A DNA stretch of 64,000 nucleotides from Sugiyamaella lignohabitans (GCF_001640025.1 NC_031671.1:248001-312000); one strand, 5' to 3'. Positions 54,127 to 63,918 are shown, counted from the stretch's first letter. Notes: generated by a model not told the origin, from the sequence alone. Program-made: numbers and translations.

Positions 54127-54688
54127 ACCAGTCGTTCTAGGGTCAGATAGATACAACAGGTATTACAAACTGAGGTGTTGGTACTACTGGCTGGATAAGC
54201 TAGGTCGGTGGCTACTGGGACGTAATCGACTAGTAGAACTGTCTTGGTTAGCCACTGTGAATACTTTATTTTGTGCTATCTCGAAGTGTCCTTTCTTATA
54301 TATATATATATCATTTCACGACCTGTACTTGGATAATCGAGACTAGTGAGATAAGGGCTGCCAATCGGCTTATCGACACTGAACACCAGGGGGTCCAGAC
54401 TGAGAGTCAAATAACTAACAAAACCCAGAACGAACATACATCACACGTACACACACAAAATCGAAGTATTGCACGGAAGACCTGAGACGAACATCGTACA
54501 AAGGACTAAACCAGATTCATCATCGATTAATCAGATAATCACAAGATCGAAGAAACGAGATAATATCGCTTGTTCAGTCAATTCTACGTCAGAACGCAAA
54601 CAGAATATTACTAATTGCGTACATAGACAATCTGCAACCAGGTACACCTAATCAACTACGACAAAGTTCATAACTACAACAACACAGA

Positions 54689-55480
54689 ATGTCACGTCGC
54701 GAATCAAATCCTCTCTACAAACTAATTGTTTTAGGCGATGGTGGTGTCGGTAAAACGGCACTCACCATTCAGCTATGTCTAAACCACTTCGTAGAGACCT
54801 ACGACCCTACTATTGAAGACTCTTATAGAAAACAAGTCATGATCGACGATCAGCCTGCTACTCTGGAAGTTTTGGATACTGCTGGACAAGAAGAATATAC
54901 TGCGCTACGTGACCAGTGGATCAGAGACGGTGAGGGCTTTATTCTGGTATATTCAATTACATCGCGGTCATCTTTTTCACGAATCAAAAATTATTATTCG
55001 CAGATTGAACGTGTTAAAGATGAGGATCCATTTGCCATTGTTCTAGTAGGAAACAAATCGGATCGGAAAGGAGAACGACAAGTATCAGAACAAGATGGCG
55101 AGCAACTTGCTAGAGAACTTGGTGATAATGTAGCATTTTTCGAGTCGTCGGCAAAACTTAATATCAATATTGAAAAGGCGTTTTTCGAGTGTGCTAGGAA
55201 ATGCAGAGTCATTCGACATCCTGAAACCAATCCTCAAGGAGGCCCCAACAGTAACAATAACCTGGCTGATGTACATAGCGGCTATGTAGACCAGGGATTG
55301 GGTCATGGTGGTAATGCTCTTGGCAACCAATCAAGTCAGAATGCTGGTCAGAACCAAAAGGCCCCTGCTAATCAAGCTCATAATAGACCGTCACATAACG
55401 CAGGCACCTCATCACAGAGTCACGGCCGATCCGATACTAGGAAGGCCCAGAAGAAGAAGTCAAAATGTATTGTAATGTGA
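54689..55480 (+). CDS. RAS2: Ras small GTPase of the fungal RasB/Ras2 class
   Basis: 263 residues. G1 GDGGVGKT (residues 17-24), effector loop [10 protein letters not shown]3 DTAGQEE, G4 NKSD and G5 SSAK. After the G domain comes a 75-residue Asn/Gln/His-rich linker, then basic KKKSK and the CIVM CAAX box for farnesylation. [20 protein letters not shown] and [13 protein letters not shown] match the second filamentous-fungal Ras (RasB) and Yarrowia Ras2, rather than the Ras1/Ras2 pair that drives adenylyl cyclase in S. cerevisiae. RasB-class proteins act in polarity and filamentous growth. The upstream non-coding region is unusually long and rich in CA and AC, which suggests a long 5' leader. 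Confidence 0.92.
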   Translation: MSRRESNPLYKLIVLGDGGVGKTALTIQLCLNHFVETYDPTIEDSYRKQVMIDDQPATLEVLDTAGQEEYTALRDQWIRDGEGFILVYSITSRSSFSRIKNYYSQIERVKDEDPFAIVLVGNKSDRKGERQVSEQDGEQLARELGDNVAFFESSAKLNINIEKAFFECARKCRVIRHPETNPQGGPNSNNNLADVHSGYVDQGLGHGGNALGNQSSQNAGQNQKAPANQAHNRPSHNAGTSSQSHGRSDTRKAQKKKSKCIVM

Positions 55481-55647
55481 GAATACCTTGTCCTGCTGCT
55501 TAGTATCCCCTTTTCTACAGCCCTGGTATTTCCACCCCATATCATTGCATTTCATGATTCATTCATGTACTATATCCACCACCAACTACGACTACTATGA
55601 CCCCTTGCACACTTTTTTACACTTCTACGAACACTAGCCATTAACTC

Positions 55648-55674
55648 CAACCCAACCAACCAACCAACCAACCA
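55648..55674 (+). repeat. AACC microsatellite
   Basis: About six tandem AACC units in the Ras 3' flank. Confidence 0.85.
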
Positions 55675-55865
55675 AACTACAGTCATGCTCGGGCACCATA
55701 CGCTCTGCCGGTCTGTCGCCTAACTTATAATCTCCTTACACCCCGCAATATTGCACTTTATTCTGCATTTTGTGATGTTTTTTATAATTACTACTACTGC
55801 TTATTTTGACTCTATATTTAATTAATGCGTTATCCACGGGAACTACACGAACGGTGGTGGGGTCT

Positions 55866-55921
55866 GGCCTCCGGCGGCTGGGGCGCTGCCCCAGACCCCG
55901 TTGTGCTCGCTTCGCGAGCGC
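55866..55921 (+). repeat. GPE left half-copy, hairpin C
   Basis: GCCTCCGGCGG tip, GGGGCGCTGCCCC hairpin and GCTCGCTTCGCGAGC, like the half-copies at 870 and 2373. Confidence 0.92.
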
Positions 55922-56184
55922 TGAGATGTCTGGATCGAGCGGGGTTTGCGGTCCAGGAGCCCGAAATTCGTTTACTGGCGAAGATACCAGAATCACAAAA
56001 GAAAAAGACATGCGTCGCTGCATTGATCTTAATTGCACAACCCGGGTCTGAATACGGTCGTGATATTTGCGACTTCAGGTGTAATTTGACTGGTTAGAAA
56101 CGAAGCCAATGAAGGAGAACATGAGAGTTTGCCAGACAACGTGACAAGAAAAACTCAGCTGATTTTCTCACCAGCCCACCCACC

Positions 56185-56249
56185 TCACCAGGCAACTTCA
56201 CCAGGCAACCTCGCCAGACAACTACGCCAGACAATCTCGCCAAACGACT
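56185..56249 (+). repeat. 13-bp minisatellite, five units
   Basis: Units TCACCAGGCAACT, TCACCAGGCAACC, TCGCCAGACAACT, ACGCCAGACAATC and TCGCCAAACGACT, decaying progressively towards the right-hand half GPE. Confidence 0.88.
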
Positions 56250-56300
56250 GAAGACAACTTTCCACCAACACAAGACGCTGCCTGGGACCGCCGACGAAAC

Positions 56301-56360
56301 GACTCGAGCGAAGCGAGAGGAGCAACCAGGGTCTGGGGCGGAGCCCCAGCCGCCGGAGGC
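56301..56360 (+). repeat. GPE right half-copy, hairpin A'
   Basis: GACTCGAGCGAAGCGAG hairpin, GGGTCTGGGGCGGAGCCCC and tip CCGCCGGAGGC. No left arm is adjacent; the nearest is 380 bp upstream and is type C. Confidence 0.92.
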
Positions 56361-56761
56361 GCGACCCACCCGAAAACAACCCCAGAACCCGCACAGAGAG
56401 TCACTGGAAAGTCACTGGAGAGTCATGTCAGAGTCACGGTAAAAGAACGTGCTTGAAGATGCGGAACCGCAATCGTGCGGGTTTCTACAGATACAGCAAC
56501 CCCCTGCATATCAGGCTGCAGCGGATAAAATCGCCGATCTCACGGTTATTGGAAGTATGGAGAGTCAGTGGAGGTCGAGTGAAGGTCAGGGCAGCTGGAA
56601 ATGAATTTACTGACCTCTTATTTTAGCTACTGCTCCGAATATCCCCCGCAAAATGACCCCTTTTTGGTCCAGTGCCACCCCCAGCTAACCGAAGATTGCA
56701 TGCACCATGCGTAATCACATGGCTGCGATAGTCGCGCTATCTGCTATCTTTGCGCATAAAG

Positions 56762-56768
56762 TATAAAA
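56762..56768 (+). promoter_or_regulatory. TATA box of the tail-anchored protein gene
   Basis: TATAAAA in an AT-rich stretch, 292 bp before the ATG. A T/C-rich leader of about 250 bp follows. Confidence 0.4.
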
Positions 56769-57059
56769 ATATATGCGGTCCCAATCTCCAGATGTAGAAA
56801 ACGTCAGTATACTCAACAAAATTTAGGTTGCCCCTTATTTGATTTCACCATTTCCTGTTTCTACACTTTTCTCTGTATACTTGTTCAGAGTTGTATTTGG
56901 GTTAAAGGGTGCTTTTATTTATTACTTTTTATTAATATTCGTTTATTCCGGTTCTTCATTATTTATTACTTCTTCCCATCAACCTCAGGTTCTTATTGAT
57001 TCCATATTGATCTAAACGATTTACGAAACTCCATTTTATTATTTATTACTTCTAAAGTC

Positions 57060-58377
57060 ATGACTCATCAGAACGAAGAACTGGACACTGCTGTTTCTCG
57101 CGAGGCAGCTAGACAGTCTTATTTTAATAAGCTGGATTCACGTCGTAAGATTGATGGTAAGTGTGTTGTTATATGGATTGAGGTTTGTTGGCTTGTAGCC
57201 TGTGGTTCGTGGTTTTCATGGTCGGTTTGAATGAGACTGTTAAAATGTCAGGTTACTTGATAGTCGCAAGAAAAATCAGTTGTTCTATCTCAGTGAACTG
57301 AACTATAGTGCTGCTGTGCTTCCCGGACTTACCACATCCCTACCGAGTTCCTCTCTCTAGCCACAGATTACTCATTGTTTGGTTCGTGTTTTATAAACTA
57401 ATTTTCTGGCTACTGGATATTTCTAACAAATAACAGAATCTTGGATAGATATTGAATCTAATACATCCTCAAACTATGGTACTAGATTGGGGAGGCGGTC
57501 ACCAGCGAATCCCGGATCAGTTGCAAGGGGTGGCCCTGACACCGACGATGGTGATTTGGGGTTCAGTATGCCAGCAAACCCAGGTGCGGGTGGACCGTCA
57601 TTGACCACTATTCTACTTAGAAAAAGACATCGAAAGACGACATCTAATGGTCAAATTGCTGCTACAACTACTTCTAATAATGACGAAGATTTCTATTTAG
57701 GTGGTGAATCAGGCGATTCGTTACTCCTAGATGAAAGTACCGGATCTCTATCGCAGTTTGAGAAATACATGGGAGTAGATGAAATTCCTGCTAGCGGAGA
57801 AGTCACTGAAGAAGATGAAGACGGCATGCTGAGCGAAGCTGACGATTCATTTGCTGCTGGAGAGTATGACCAACACCACAAAGATGACTACGTTTTATCA
57901 GGAGTATCAGCCGACATTGATTTAGGAACTTCCCTATCAACATTAATATCTGCCAAGTCCAACCCTCGATCCAAACGGACTCTATTTGATAATAGCACCG
58001 ATTCGCGAGGCTATGCCCGGAGGCTGGCGTCTCATGCTTCATTAGCATCCATTCGAAAAGATGTTTCTGGTGTAACAGGGTCTCAAGGTCGGACGGGCTC
58101 AAACGAAACTGCTACCAGCAATCTCGCCTCGTCGGTCTCGTCCCTCGGATCCACAGGTCCCTCACGAACATCACCAACCGACGAACGAAGACGAGTCAAA
58201 CGACGGGCCCAAAAGACCCCTGCCTCATCTAAAGAAACATCCTGTCCCAAAGTCGTCGTTCTAGACGTGTCCACCATCACACTCGCGGCCGCCAGTATTT
58301 CCCTGGTCGCCGGTATCAGCTTCTCGGCCGGCTACGCCCTTGGAAAACGCTCGGGAATGCTACGAGTAGCCGGGTGA
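57060..58377 (+). CDS. Unrecognised C-terminally anchored protein, two exons
   Basis: Exon 1 is 57060-57156 and exon 2 is 57437-58377; GTAAGT donor, TTCTAAC branch point, phase 1; 345 residues. I do not recognise the family. The N-terminus is charged (MTHQNEELDTAVSREAARQS); the middle is Ser/Gly-rich with an acidic patch (EVTEEDEDGMLSEADDSF) and basic stretches (ERRRVKRRAQK). Near the C-terminus a Gly/Ala/Ser-rich hydrophobic helix (VSTITLAAASISLVAGISFS, then AGYALGKRSG) is followed by a few basic residues. That suggests a single tail anchor, perhaps in the mitochondrial outer membrane or ER. The intron phase fits, which supports a real gene. A GPE lies 55 bp past the stop. Confidence 0.7.
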
Positions 58378-58431
58378 GCCTCTCCTCTCTGTAGTGATTT
58401 AATCATTCCTCTCTTTCTTGGGTGGGGGGTC

Positions 58432-58585
58432 TGCCTCCGGCGGCTGGGGCTCCGCCCCAGACCCTGGTTGCTCCTGCTTCGCAGGAGATGACGGGGGAGC
58501 CCCGACGCAATGACTCGAGCGCAACGACTCGAGCGCAGCGAGAGGAGCAACCAGGGTCTGGGGCGGAGCCCCAGCCGCCGGAGGC
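58432..58585 (-). repeat. GPE full copy (B-A') with doubled A motif
   Basis: TGCC to GGCA. The right inner arm repeats the ACTCGAGCGCA motif twice (ACTCGAGCGCAACGACTCGAG). The flanks extend the palindrome: GGTGGGGGGTC before and GACCCCCACC after. It lies between two convergent genes. Confidence 0.95.
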
Positions 58586-58721
58586 AGACCCCCACCCCGT
58601 GGGAAAAAACTCCAGGAGGTGTAGCTGGGTATGGGTATGTGCCCAGGAACAGGATTGTCAGGGGTAGGACGAAATAAATTAAATATTCTATTAAATGCAA
58701 CTACTATGTTAATGATTAATG

Positions 58722-60389
58722 CTAGACCTTGATGGCGTATTTGCTCTTCATGCGAAGAGTCTTGCCATATATTCGGAATATGAATGCAGAGGGGCACAGG
58801 AGGACGGCCACGAAGCCCAGGAGCGAGATGCCCCAGTGGATTCCCATTCCCTCGAGCATTTGGACTCCGAAGAGGGGCGCGCTTCCGGCAATTGCGCATC
58901 GGATGAAGACGTTGGCTGCTGTTGCACTGGCGGCGTATCGATGGTAAGTCTCGACTGTGTAGGTGATGATGCCATTGAAGGTGAAGTAGCTTCCAAATGC
59001 AAAAATACCACTGGCAACCATGGGGACGATCCAGTGCACCTCGGCGTAGGCGGTCCATGCAAACATGAACAATCCAATGGGGATGATAACCGCTCCGAAA
59101 CACATTTGAGGCAGTCTCATTTCAGGATTGGCCACTCCACCGTTCTTGGCAAGCTCCTTCTCGTAAAAGTGTCTCCAGAATGGATACGTGCTGGCAGCAA
59201 GAGCCATGCCAACGATTATTCCTGTAAACGACAGACCTACAAACTCGACTTGAAAATGGTATACTTTAGTGAAAACATAGGGGAAGGCCACAAAAAAGAG
59301 GTAGATAATCGCCAGTAGGAATCCTGTATAAAAACATAGAATGTCTAGTACTGGCTCGTGGGAAATAAGAATCACTGGCATCGAACAACTATGACGAAGA
59401 GATCTCCAGAATGATCGCTCTGACTTCTCAATGGGGGCATAGATAGCATCGTTGCCGGTCTCTTTGCGAAGTCTCTTGGCTTTCTTGGCAAGTAGAATGG
59501 GAGGATATGTTTCTGGTACAGTAAGTGCAATAGTAACCAGAAGGACAAATGTCCAGATAAGAAACACATAGAAGACCCATCTGTATCCCACGTGCTGGGT
59601 AATAGGTCCACTAATAACAGGACCAATACCGGGGCCTAAAAATGGACCGAATGTAAACACAGTAACAGGAAGCGCTAACTGGTGTTTTTCGAACAAGTCA
59701 GAAAAGGTACCAGGTACGTTCGACATGAATGCGCTTCCACCAAGTGCACATAGGTACCGGCCAACTAGAGCACTAGCCATATTGTGAGCAAATGCAGTAG
59801 GGAATTGGAAAACAAAAAATAAAAACAGTGAAATGAGATATACTGGCTGGCGGCCAAACTTCTCACTTAGTGGAGCAGCAATAAGAGGACCAATACCCAA
59901 ACCAAATAAGAATAAAGTCAAACCAAGATCACCGACTTCGGCACTGGAGTGAAACCGCTCAACCATAGGGTCAACTGCAGACGTCCAAGCAGACGAAAGA
60001 GCTGTCAAACAGCCAGCTGTGGAGGTTAAGATAATGCAAATAAACCATTTACGGGCAAATGACATTCGACGGGCATTCTCTTTATCCTGAAGTCCATCCC
60101 AGTAAACACAATTAGGATCATGAGTAGGAGTGGTTGAATCAAAGGGGATTACGGGGTTTTCTGCTGTCGTATCATCTGTTAGAGGTTTAGGAGCTGCTTC
60201 TACATCATCATCGTCGGTCTTGAGATCGCGCTGTTTCTCAGGGTCCTCATTGAACACCTTTTTGCTCATGAGATCTGGATTGGATGAATTCATTGATAAT
60301 GTTGGACTTGAAGCAGTAGGTCCAGAAGACTCGTGGTGCGAAAAAGAATTTGAGCGAGATCGTCTAATACCAGACTCTGGCTCGGCCAT
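58722..60389 (-). CDS. Drug:H+ antiporter-type MFS transporter (DHA1)
   Basis: 555 residues: a 110-residue polar N-terminus, rich in Ser and Asp, then twelve spans. Signatures: CVYWDGLQDKENARRMSFARKW at the cytoplasmic entry (typical of Yhk8/Flu1-like carriers), motif A APLSEKFGRQPVYL, motif B LVGRYLCALGGSAF, and motif C GPFLGPGIGPVISG, the antiporter motif in span 5. Members export polyamines, fluconazole, mycophenolate or similar compounds from the plasma membrane. The closest S. cerevisiae relative by these segments appears to be Yhk8, of unknown substrate. Its 3' end is convergent with the preceding gene, with 344 bp and a GPE between. Confidence 0.88.
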   Translation of the reverse strand: MAEPESGIRRSRSNSFSHHESSGPTASSPTLSMNSSNPDLMSKKVFNEDPEKQRDLKTDDDDVEAAPKPLTDDTTAENPVIPFDSTTPTHDPNCVYWDGLQDKENARRMSFARKWFICIILTSTAGCLTALSSAWTSAVDPMVERFHSSAEVGDLGLTLFLFGLGIGPLIAAPLSEKFGRQPVYLISLFLFFVFQFPTAFAHNMASALVGRYLCALGGSAFMSNVPGTFSDLFEKHQLALPVTVFTFGPFLGPGIGPVISGPITQHVGYRWVFYVFLIWTFVLLVTIALTVPETYPPILLAKKAKRLRKETGNDAIYAPIEKSERSFWRSLRHSCSMPVILISHEPVLDILCFYTGFLLAIIYLFFVAFPYVFTKVYHFQVEFVGLSFTGIIVGMALAASTYPFWRHFYEKELAKNGGVANPEMRLPQMCFGAVIIPIGLFMFAWTAYAEVHWIVPMVASGIFAFGSYFTFNGIITYTVETYHRYAASATAANVFIRCAIAGSAPLFGVQMLEGMGIHWGISLLGFVAVLLCPSAFIFRIYGKTLRMKSKYAIKV

Positions 60390-62003
60390 TACGGGTTGTA
60401 GAAAACGGCTAACCTAAATGTCCTTATATATAATATCCTATTATCAGTGGCTCGCTTGTCGAAAAATATAAAGTTCACGATGAGCACGAAATCAAACTTA
60501 GTTTGCTAAACCCTATTGAGAATCAAATATGTGATTGTAAAACTCAATACAGTTTGAATCGATTTGATGATGTTGAAGCTATTCGCCAAATACCTGGAAA
60601 ATAACCGTCATTTATATATATTTTAAAGTTGAAGCGAAAAAGGAATGAGTCTCGAATACAATTCCGAAAACTAAGAAGTCGAACCTCTGAAAACATATGG
60701 GTTAGGCGCAAATTCGGTAGGGAAATCCGCAGATCAACCCTGCATCGTTTGTCATCAATCCCGGATATCTATCCGGCGATCGATCCGACAAGAACAACGG
60801 CATGCAGAAAAGCAATTTATTTCCGCCCACTGCGGGTTTAGCGCGGAAACGTTAGTCTGTAAGCCCGGACTCGGTCGGATTTAAAGTACGGAGTTCAAAC
60901 TCAAACTGCGGACATGAATCTTAACTGCACGACAACTGCTCTCAAATACCAGAACGAACAGGAGCTGTTTACTGGGCATTACAAGCTTTAAACCCAAATC
61001 TCCGCTATGTTCATCCTGCAATTATCTTCACTCCACGGCTAGCAGCCCACTATCTCCTATGTTCGACTTAACTCCTACCGGAATACACGCTCTCTGAACA
61101 CTGGAGTCAGAGACATCCAATTCAGCTCCCTCCCACCGGCCGAAAGCTTAATTCAGACTTCAATATTGGAGGCTGGGCTCTGCCTCCGGCGGCTGGGGCT
61201 CCGCCCCAGACCCTGGTTGCTCCTGCTCCGCAGGAGCATCGCGAGTGACCCTCGATGATTAATTGGCCTGCCTCTGTAGATATCACCATAAACCCAGTAA
61301 TTCCCGTAAAGCCGATTATCCCCCTTAACTCCTGTATTCCTAATTCACAGTTGAAATCCACTTCCCAGTATCGAATTTCTGGCAGCTCGTGTTCGATCCC
61401 GTACTGCACCATCCTTGAACCAGCTTCGTAAGTGGACGGAATCAGCGGGAAACTATGTTGCAGGACTTGGCTCTAGTGCATCTGCAAGGCTCATGCCGGT
61501 CTTGAGCAAATCCGACGCCCGGTCCAACATCGGTAATAACGGAGAACTAGTCTTCCTATACGAAAGCCATGGAAATCAAACTGCCCCGACCAGACTTCGG
61601 GTGGGCTCCGAGGGTGAATCTAACATTCGGATCCCTCTCATTCCTCTCCTTCCTGGCAGGACTTCTTTGATTAATAAATAATCGATAGTGCTGTGGAACT
61701 CTCTCTCCCCCTAGCACCTGCTATTCCGCAATCTTGCTATTTACCAAATTAACTCGTGCTATATCTGCCAACCTGCCAAACTTCTAAAGAACTGCTATCT
61801 CCAAGTTTAGCTCCATAAGAGTCTCGAGAGACTTTCGCGAGAAGGGTTTTTTATACAATGTATACGCTAAGTAGAATATTATTACTCTATAAGTGCGCAT
61901 ATACTAATGTATAGCTAGCTATAGCTAAATGGCACTAAGGTTGCGAACCCCCACCTAGACTATCTCACTTTATTTATTATTGATCAGATTAGCTGAACCT
62001 ATA
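60390..62003. other. Intergenic region upstream of SDR3
   Basis: 1.6 kb without a supported gene. It has the DHA1 promoter at the left, a left half GPE (61181-61238), and an AT-rich SDR3 promoter at the right with TATAGCTA-type short palindromes near 61915. ORFs of 88-96 codons near 61122-61681 show no recognisable features. Confidence 0.5.
61181..61238 (+). repeat. GPE left half-copy, hairpin B
   Basis: TGCCTCCGGCGG tip, GGGGCTCCGCCCC arm, CAGACCCTGG, then the hairpin CTCCTGCTCCGCAGGAG. The right half is missing. Confidence 0.92.
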
Positions 62004-62904
62004 ATGCCATCTCCTGTTTATATTGTCACTGGTGCTTCACGTGGAATTGGCCGTGCTGTAGTCAAGTCTCTTTTGACTTCAGCTGGTTCTCCTATTGTAA
62101 TTGGAATTTCTCGCACTCAAGAAGCCCTTGAGCAACTGGCATCTGAGAACTCAAACTTCCGGTACGTACATCTTTTATTCACACCCAGAGTACTTTCTTT
62201 ATCAACTAAATTAACATCATTTACAGCTATGTTGTAGGTGATACTACTGAAGAGTCAATTAATAAATCGGCTGTCGATTTAGCCATTTCAAAGTATGGCC
62301 GTCTGGACGGAATTGTGCTCAATGCAGGTGTACTTGAGCCAGTAGCCAAGCTTGCTGATGCGTCTATCGACGACTGGAAGAATCTCTACTCGATCAATCT
62401 CTTCTCAATTGTTTTGCTTCTCAAACTTTCCATTCCACATCTTCGTAACGGTGGCAGTGCCGTTTTCGTATCCTCTGGAGCAGCCACTGGCCACTATGCC
62501 ACCTGGGGAGCATACGGAAGTTCAAAGGCAGCTCTGAACCACCTCGCTGCTACTCTGGCTGTCGAAGAGCCCGAGATTTTCAGTATTTCAGTTGCCCCTG
62601 GCGTAGTCGACACTCAAATGCAGGTGAATATCCGTGAACAGCGTAAGTATCAAGTACTCGCATCCAACTATCGAGCTGACTCTACCCTCTACTTTCAATT
62701 AAACTAACCTCTCTCGCAGATGGAAAAACCATGGTCGAAGAGAACCACAAAAAGTTCCGCGACCTCAAACAGTCTGGCCAACTCCTAGCACCCGAGGTGC
62801 CTGGAACCATCATCGCCAATCTGGCCGCCAGAAAGGGCCCTAAAGAGCTAAGCGGCAAGTTCTTCCGCTATAACGACGACGCTCTCAAAGAATACCATAC
62901 CTAA
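62004..62904 (+). CDS. Short-chain dehydrogenase (SDR3, YIR035C/Irc24-like), three exons
   Basis: Exons 62004-62161 (donor GTACGT), 62227-62642 (donor GTAAGT) and 62720-62904; phases match; 252 residues. N-terminal VTGASRGIGRAVV, VLNAGVLEP at the NNAG position, catalytic Ser in VFVSSGAAT, and WGAYGSSKAALNH with YxxxK, then APGVVDTQMQ. The C-terminus FFRYNDDALKEYHT is typical of the yeast YIR035C/Irc24/YIR036C group, where Irc24 is a benzil reductase. That group reduces diketones with NADPH; the physiological substrate is uncertain. It belongs to a different SDR subgroup from SDR1 and SDR2. A full GPE begins 37 bp past the stop. Confidence 0.9.
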
Positions 62905-62940
62905 TTTAATACGACCCGAGCTATTTCTCTTTTTCAGGTG

Positions 62941-63111
62941 TGCCTCCGGCGGCTGGGGCTCTGCCCCAGACCCCGTGGCTCCTCTCGCTGCGCTCGAGTC
63001 GTTTTCGAGGACTTCCCATTCCGTAATTTCAAGCCCGTTCCCCCAACGCCCGACTCGAGCGAAGCGAGAGGAGCCACGGGGTCTGGGGCAGAGCCCCAGC
63101 CGCCGGAGGCA
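62941..63111 (+). repeat. GPE full copy with two A hairpins (A-A')
   Basis: TGCC to GGCA, 171 bp. Both inner hairpins are type A (CTCGCTGCGCTCGAG and CTCGAGCGAAGCGAG), separated by a roughly 50-bp non-palindromic core. The flanks TCAGGTG and CACCCCCTGA extend the palindrome apart from three extra G/C. Confidence 0.95.
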
Positions 63112-63366
63112 CACCCCCTGACTTGCCTTGATTGGGACATGCGTGCCTCGACAAGAGACCCTTTGTGTGCGGCGGGACCATTGCGTAATCATTAGTAGTG
63201 GTGCGAGAACCACAGAAAGTGAGAGGATTACTCCAGTCAAAGTCAGACCCACTGAACCAGGCAGTTGGGCTCAATGGACTCGGTGCGTCGGCCCCGTTTT
63301 TGACGAAACAAGGGTCGAGACGGTGTTTTGTATTAACAAACCTCTTAATTAGATATGTATATAATT
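63112..63366. other. Spacer between the GPE and the ESS1 stop
   Basis: 255 bp of convergent 3' flank with no feature seen. The right part is AT-rich. Confidence 0.4.
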
Positions 63367-63918
63367 TTAACCAGTTCTCTCAATGAGGTGGAGACCGGAC
63401 GAGGTCTCGACGACTCTGCTGAGCTCACCGGGTTTGAGGGCAAAAGCAGCGTCTTCAAACTCCTTTTGCATCTCGCCACGTCCAAAGTATCCTAGATCAC
63501 CGCCGCGGCGAGCACTGCTACAGTCGCTCTCGGAAACAGCCAACTCGCTCAGAGTAGCGGCTCCGGATCTGATACGGGCCTCATGAGCAAGAATAATCGA
63601 TAGAGCCTCTTCTTTAGTACGCGAGATGTTGGCCTCTTTCCAGGAAGAGGGTCTTCTGCTGTCTTTGTGTTTGACTAATAGATGGCTAGCACGGATCTTC
63701 TCCGAGTCTCCAGATGCACCTTGGGCAGCAGCGGCGCCACTGGCATTTTGTGAGTAGTTCTTGGCCATGAATTCTTTTAACTTCTCGGGATCACTGCCAG
63801 CAGGGGGTTCCCAAGACGAGGTGCCGGTCTCGGGGTTATAGTAATAAGGAAGGTTTCGAGACTTAGAATGTTTCACTTCCCATCCTACAACAAGTCCTGA
63901 TTCGGGGTTGGTTTCAGT
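63367..63918 (-). CDS. ESS1: Peptidyl-prolyl isomerase Ess1/Pin1, 5' exon(s) outside the window
   Basis: Isomerises phospho-Ser/Thr-Pro bonds, chiefly on the RNA polymerase II C-terminal domain. The last exon (63918-63367, 183 residues) starts after a TACTAAC branch point and a GCCAG acceptor, so the start lies beyond the right edge. WW domain: GLVVGWEVKHSKSRNLPYYY, then NPETGTSSWEPP with both Trp. A linker follows, with Ala/Gln-rich sequence. The parvulin domain runs from KIRASHLLVKHKDSRRPSSW (Lys/Arg phosphate-binding loop present) through SDCSSARRGGDLGYFGRGEM to SGLHLIERTG. Catalytic His, Cys and Ser positions look intact. No partial loss is seen in the exon present. Confidence 0.93.
   Translation of the reverse strand, partial: TETNPESGLVVGWEVKHSKSRNLPYYYNPETGTSSWEPPAGSDPEKLKEFMAKNYSQNASGAAAAQGASGDSEKIRASHLLVKHKDSRRPSSWKEANISRTKEEALSIILAHEARIRSGAATLSELAVSESDCSSARRGGDLGYFGRGEMQKEFEDAAFALKPGELSRVVETSSGLHLIERTG

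Larger units (their letters stand above)
51458..54688. other. 3.2-kb non-coding region, GPE cluster and probable Ras leader
   Basis: No supported gene. 51,500-51,920 has a 9-bp minisatellite and a short CTG-rich run at 51,721-51,750. 51,927-53,355 carries five GPE copies and is strongly GC-rich. 53,450-54,688 turns AT-rich, with tandem motifs at 54,082-54,126, a TATATA microsatellite at about 54,297-54,311 and an A/C-rich leader before the Ras ATG. Confidence 0.55.
55481..57059. other. Intergenic region with two half GPEs and a minisatellite
   Basis: Contains an AACC microsatellite (55648-55674), a left half GPE (55866-55921), a 13-bp minisatellite (56185-56249) and a right half GPE (56301-56360). 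The promoter of the next gene follows, with TATAAAA at 56762. No ORF is supported. Confidence 0.55.

Noticed and set aside
61415..61681. 88-codon ORF upstream of SDR3
   Set aside because: No family resemblance, no clear promoter, and unremarkable composition; insufficient support.
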